Below, one piece after another: positions 61,566-64,000 of a stretch of DNA of 64,000 bases. A program made the position numbers and the translations under genes. Position 1 is the stretch's first letter, and each line of letters begins with the position of its first letter. Where the stretch lies: contig CM060919.1 of the NCBI GenBank assembly GCA_030737875.1, positions 806,913,160-806,977,159 on the forward strand. The letters are read 5' to 3'. Origin of the DNA: Allium sativum. Lineage: Eukaryota; Streptophyta; Magnoliopsida; Asparagales; Amaryllidaceae. The notes beneath the pieces were generated by a model, which saw nothing but the letters and a program-made list of their open reading frames with translations, searched no databases and was not told the DNA's origin.

Positions 61566-64000
61566 ATTTGGAAAGATAAAAATATATTTTTATCGAATTG
61601 AACTAGTTATTAACTAGAATAAATCTTTAAAATAAGATTTAATAAAGTTTCCAATTAATTTATATTTAATTAGAATTAAATAAGATAAATCGGATTTTTG
61701 GGTTTGTCGTGAACGATGTTTTAAACGACATTTGTTCTTGAACCTCGTATGAAAGAATAAATCTTTTAATTAAGATTATTAGAGTTTTCAATTATATTTA
61801 ATAATCGAAATAAAAGGAAATGTGAGTTGAGTTCATTGTGAACTGTGTTTTTAATGACATTTGTTCTTTAATTCAATTAACACTGAAAGTATAAATTTGG
61901 AAATTATAAATCTTTTTATTAAGATTTAATGGAAAATTTTCAAATGTAAAGTTTTCCAATTTAGTATATTAAATTGGAATTGAATGTAATTCGATTTAAC
62001 AATAATCAAGATGAGACTATGTAAAAGAAGACCGTTACTATATATGGAATTCAAAAGGCTTCGCCGTTATTCCATTTATATTATTGGTCTGATACAGAAA
62101 TTTATATTGATTTGATTTCTGTGAAATTCCATATTTAATGTAAGATGATTTTGGGGTTTATCGTGAACTATGTTTTAAAAAACATTTGTTCTTTAACCCA
62201 GTTAAAAATAAGATTTATTTCTTAAATCTGAATAATCATAAAGCAATGATTTTGGATATTAAAACCAAATTGGGGTTTTAACGAATCTTTAAAAGGGGGA
62301 TTAAAGTATAAATTAAAGAATTTATCTTTGATAAAATTAATGGGAACCTTTTACCAAATAATGTGAATATCCTGTTAAAAGAATATTACGAATTGGAATG
62401 TAGCGTATGATGTGTTTTATAGCACTTGATTTCTATTATAAAATACGCGAGTTATTCGGAAAGACCGGGTTTAACCCATTCTAAATAATTACTACGACGA
62501 TTAAAAGTCGAAGATAAAGACGGTGGTTGAAGACCGGTGATCTTCACATCGAATGGATGAGGGCTACTGATGCCTTTGATTGGAGTTGCTGCCTTGAAAA
62601 GGTTCCAGTGGTAGTTGTCCGGACGTATTGTTGATCGTTCGGATATGCAAGGTATAAAGTGCCTCTGGTTTCGTTCAGGCCGAGAAGGAACTTATAAATG
62701 CATTGTATGTCTGACGTTGTATTCCTTTATACTGTAATCGTTGATCGCTGCTAAATATATATCTTTGGTGGCAGAGAATTTATTCTCCTGCATAACACCC
62801 TTCTTTAAGACGTACGAGCTTAGAGGTTATATATTGGCAGAAATCAATGGTATGGTATGGATTGGCAATGTGGCATGCCAAGATGCAAATGATCAAGGAC
62901 TTTTGTTGAAAAGCAGGGCCTTGTGGTTGATGATCAAAGCACAACTTTAAATAGCATAGCTTTGTGTATAGCGATACTTCACGAGCCTCACACACCGGTC
63001 TGGACCAGAAAAGGGAGTAAGGACAGCAGAGAGGACATGCGTTTCTCTCTAGTTAGAAATGGTGTCATGGTTTTTACAAGGCCTGACATTTTTACTTATG
63101 TGGATGATGGAATGAGGCGCCTCGGTTATTTGAGTCCCTTGTGGCTCTATTTACGCCCCATAGGGCAGGGAAACATATTGTTCACGCATAATTAATCCAA
63201 CCATTGCACTTTGGTGGACCGGCCCTGAAGATCCAAGGGCTCACCTGAGTCTGAGTCCTGAGGCACAGGCTAGAGTGTCTCGAATTCGCTTAGGACTATC
63301 TTTTGCCTTGGTTCATGATGGAAATCCATCTTCCAATATGACCCATGCGGTTTTGATTGTATTACTAGTACGGCGACATAGTATATGGTAGCTATGCCGT
63401 ATATGATTGATATTATGATTGAAATGATTTTAAAACATATATACACTAATAATAATATCAAATTCATTTTATCATATCAAGCATTTTTTACTATTATAAG
63501 GTAAAACTCTATCCTCCGGTTTGCGTTGCATTGTGTGATGGTACTTGAGTCTTAATGGTTTCATTTTTATAAAAAGCATTGCGTTGTTTTAACGACTTAC
63601 TTTATTTATGCACTGGCGATCCAATGGAGTAAACCCGTTCCGCGTTAGCGGCGTGGCCCTGTGATTAGCCTTATAATCAAATAGGTTAAGTAAGATTTCT
63701 CATACCAGTCTCATGACTGACCTGTAGTTTGTTTCACTTTGCAAACTCGGGTGCCCTCTTTTCCACACGGTAGGTCGAGTAGCTTTTTGCAGATATTTAT
63801 CTCTTGAGCAGGATTCTAGATCGAAGTTTAAAGGTGTGTCCAGAGCATAGAAGGTCTTCTACTGTGTAATATATTAGATCATTGTAATTTATCTTCCGCT
63901 GTATTATTATATTCGTTGTACTCTGATATTATGTACTCTGATGTAACATTATTATGATGTTTATAAAAGTCTGTTGTTATTTGTTCTAATGTGTTGTATT

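Larger units (their letters stand above)
57548..64000 (+). repeat. Giant LTR family B, copy B3 (runs off the window)
   Basis: TGTAACAAACTGG start after the polypurine tract. It follows LTR-B2 closely to about 63710 and then switches to the ending of family A (compare 3336-3641 and 63711-64000). By comparison with LTR-A1 the LTR should end about 94 bp beyond the window. TATA box at 58267-58274, hairpin region about 59080-60490, hairpin 62154-62199. Confidence 0.85.

Noticed and set aside
46042..64000. Interpretation of the 6.82-kb period as a satellite DNA
   Set aside because: Each period has an LTR boundary, PBS and polypurine tract in the correct order, so the unit is a retrotransposon with shared LTRs rather than a satellite, although it might behave like one.

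Overview
This window looks like heterochromatic or intergenic DNA of a flowering plant. It is AT-rich, I see no cellular gene, tRNA or rRNA, and essentially all of it is retrotransposon sequence nested in other retrotransposons. The plant assignment rests on the element types: an L1-type LINE with a plant-style C-terminal zinc-binding region, a Ty3/gypsy element resembling the Tekay/Del chromoviruses, primer binding sites for initiator methionine tRNA, and long LTRs starting TGTAAC and ending GTTACA.

Layout. (1) 1-1732: broken 3' end of a LINE. (2) 1733-9588 and 32336-32539: a '+' element of a giant-LTR family (called A here): LTR-A1 fragment, a 738-bp noncoding internal region (3736-4473), then LTR-A2 (about 7 kb). 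(3) 9589-32335: a solo LTR of family A on the minus strand, inserted in LTR-A2 with a 5-bp target duplication (ATAAT/ACAAT). It carries two further insertions: a Tekay-like gypsy element (9715-20092, duplication ACATC) with broken gag-pol and most of the integrase deleted, and a 5.07-kb solo LTR of a second noncoding family (21464-26532, duplication CCCAA). (4) 32540-64000: a tandem array of a related giant-LTR family (B), in the order LTR-B1, 395-bp internal, LTR-B2 (6,428 bp), 396-bp internal, LTR-B3 (runs off the window). LTR-B1 is split by a complete minus-strand LARD-like element (34274-46036, duplication TGTCA; LTRs 4,661 and 4,659 bp; 2,443 bp noncoding internal).

How it fits together. 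The giant-LTR elements invert the usual proportions: LTRs of about 6.4-7.3 kb flank an internal region of only about 0.4-0.74 kb, holding little beyond a primer binding site, a few short hairpin repeats and a polypurine tract. They encode no recognisable protein and could only move with proteins supplied in trans, plausibly by Tekay-like relatives. The TATA box lies about 720 bp into LTR-B, so most of each LTR (about 5.7 kb) would be transcribed R/U5. That part contains long runs of small hairpins whose stems appear to covary between repeats. A similar hairpin lies just after the primer binding site in families A, B and the LARD-like element, a candidate shared packaging or dimerisation signal.

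All similarity statements are by-eye comparison of segments; no alignment or database search was run.
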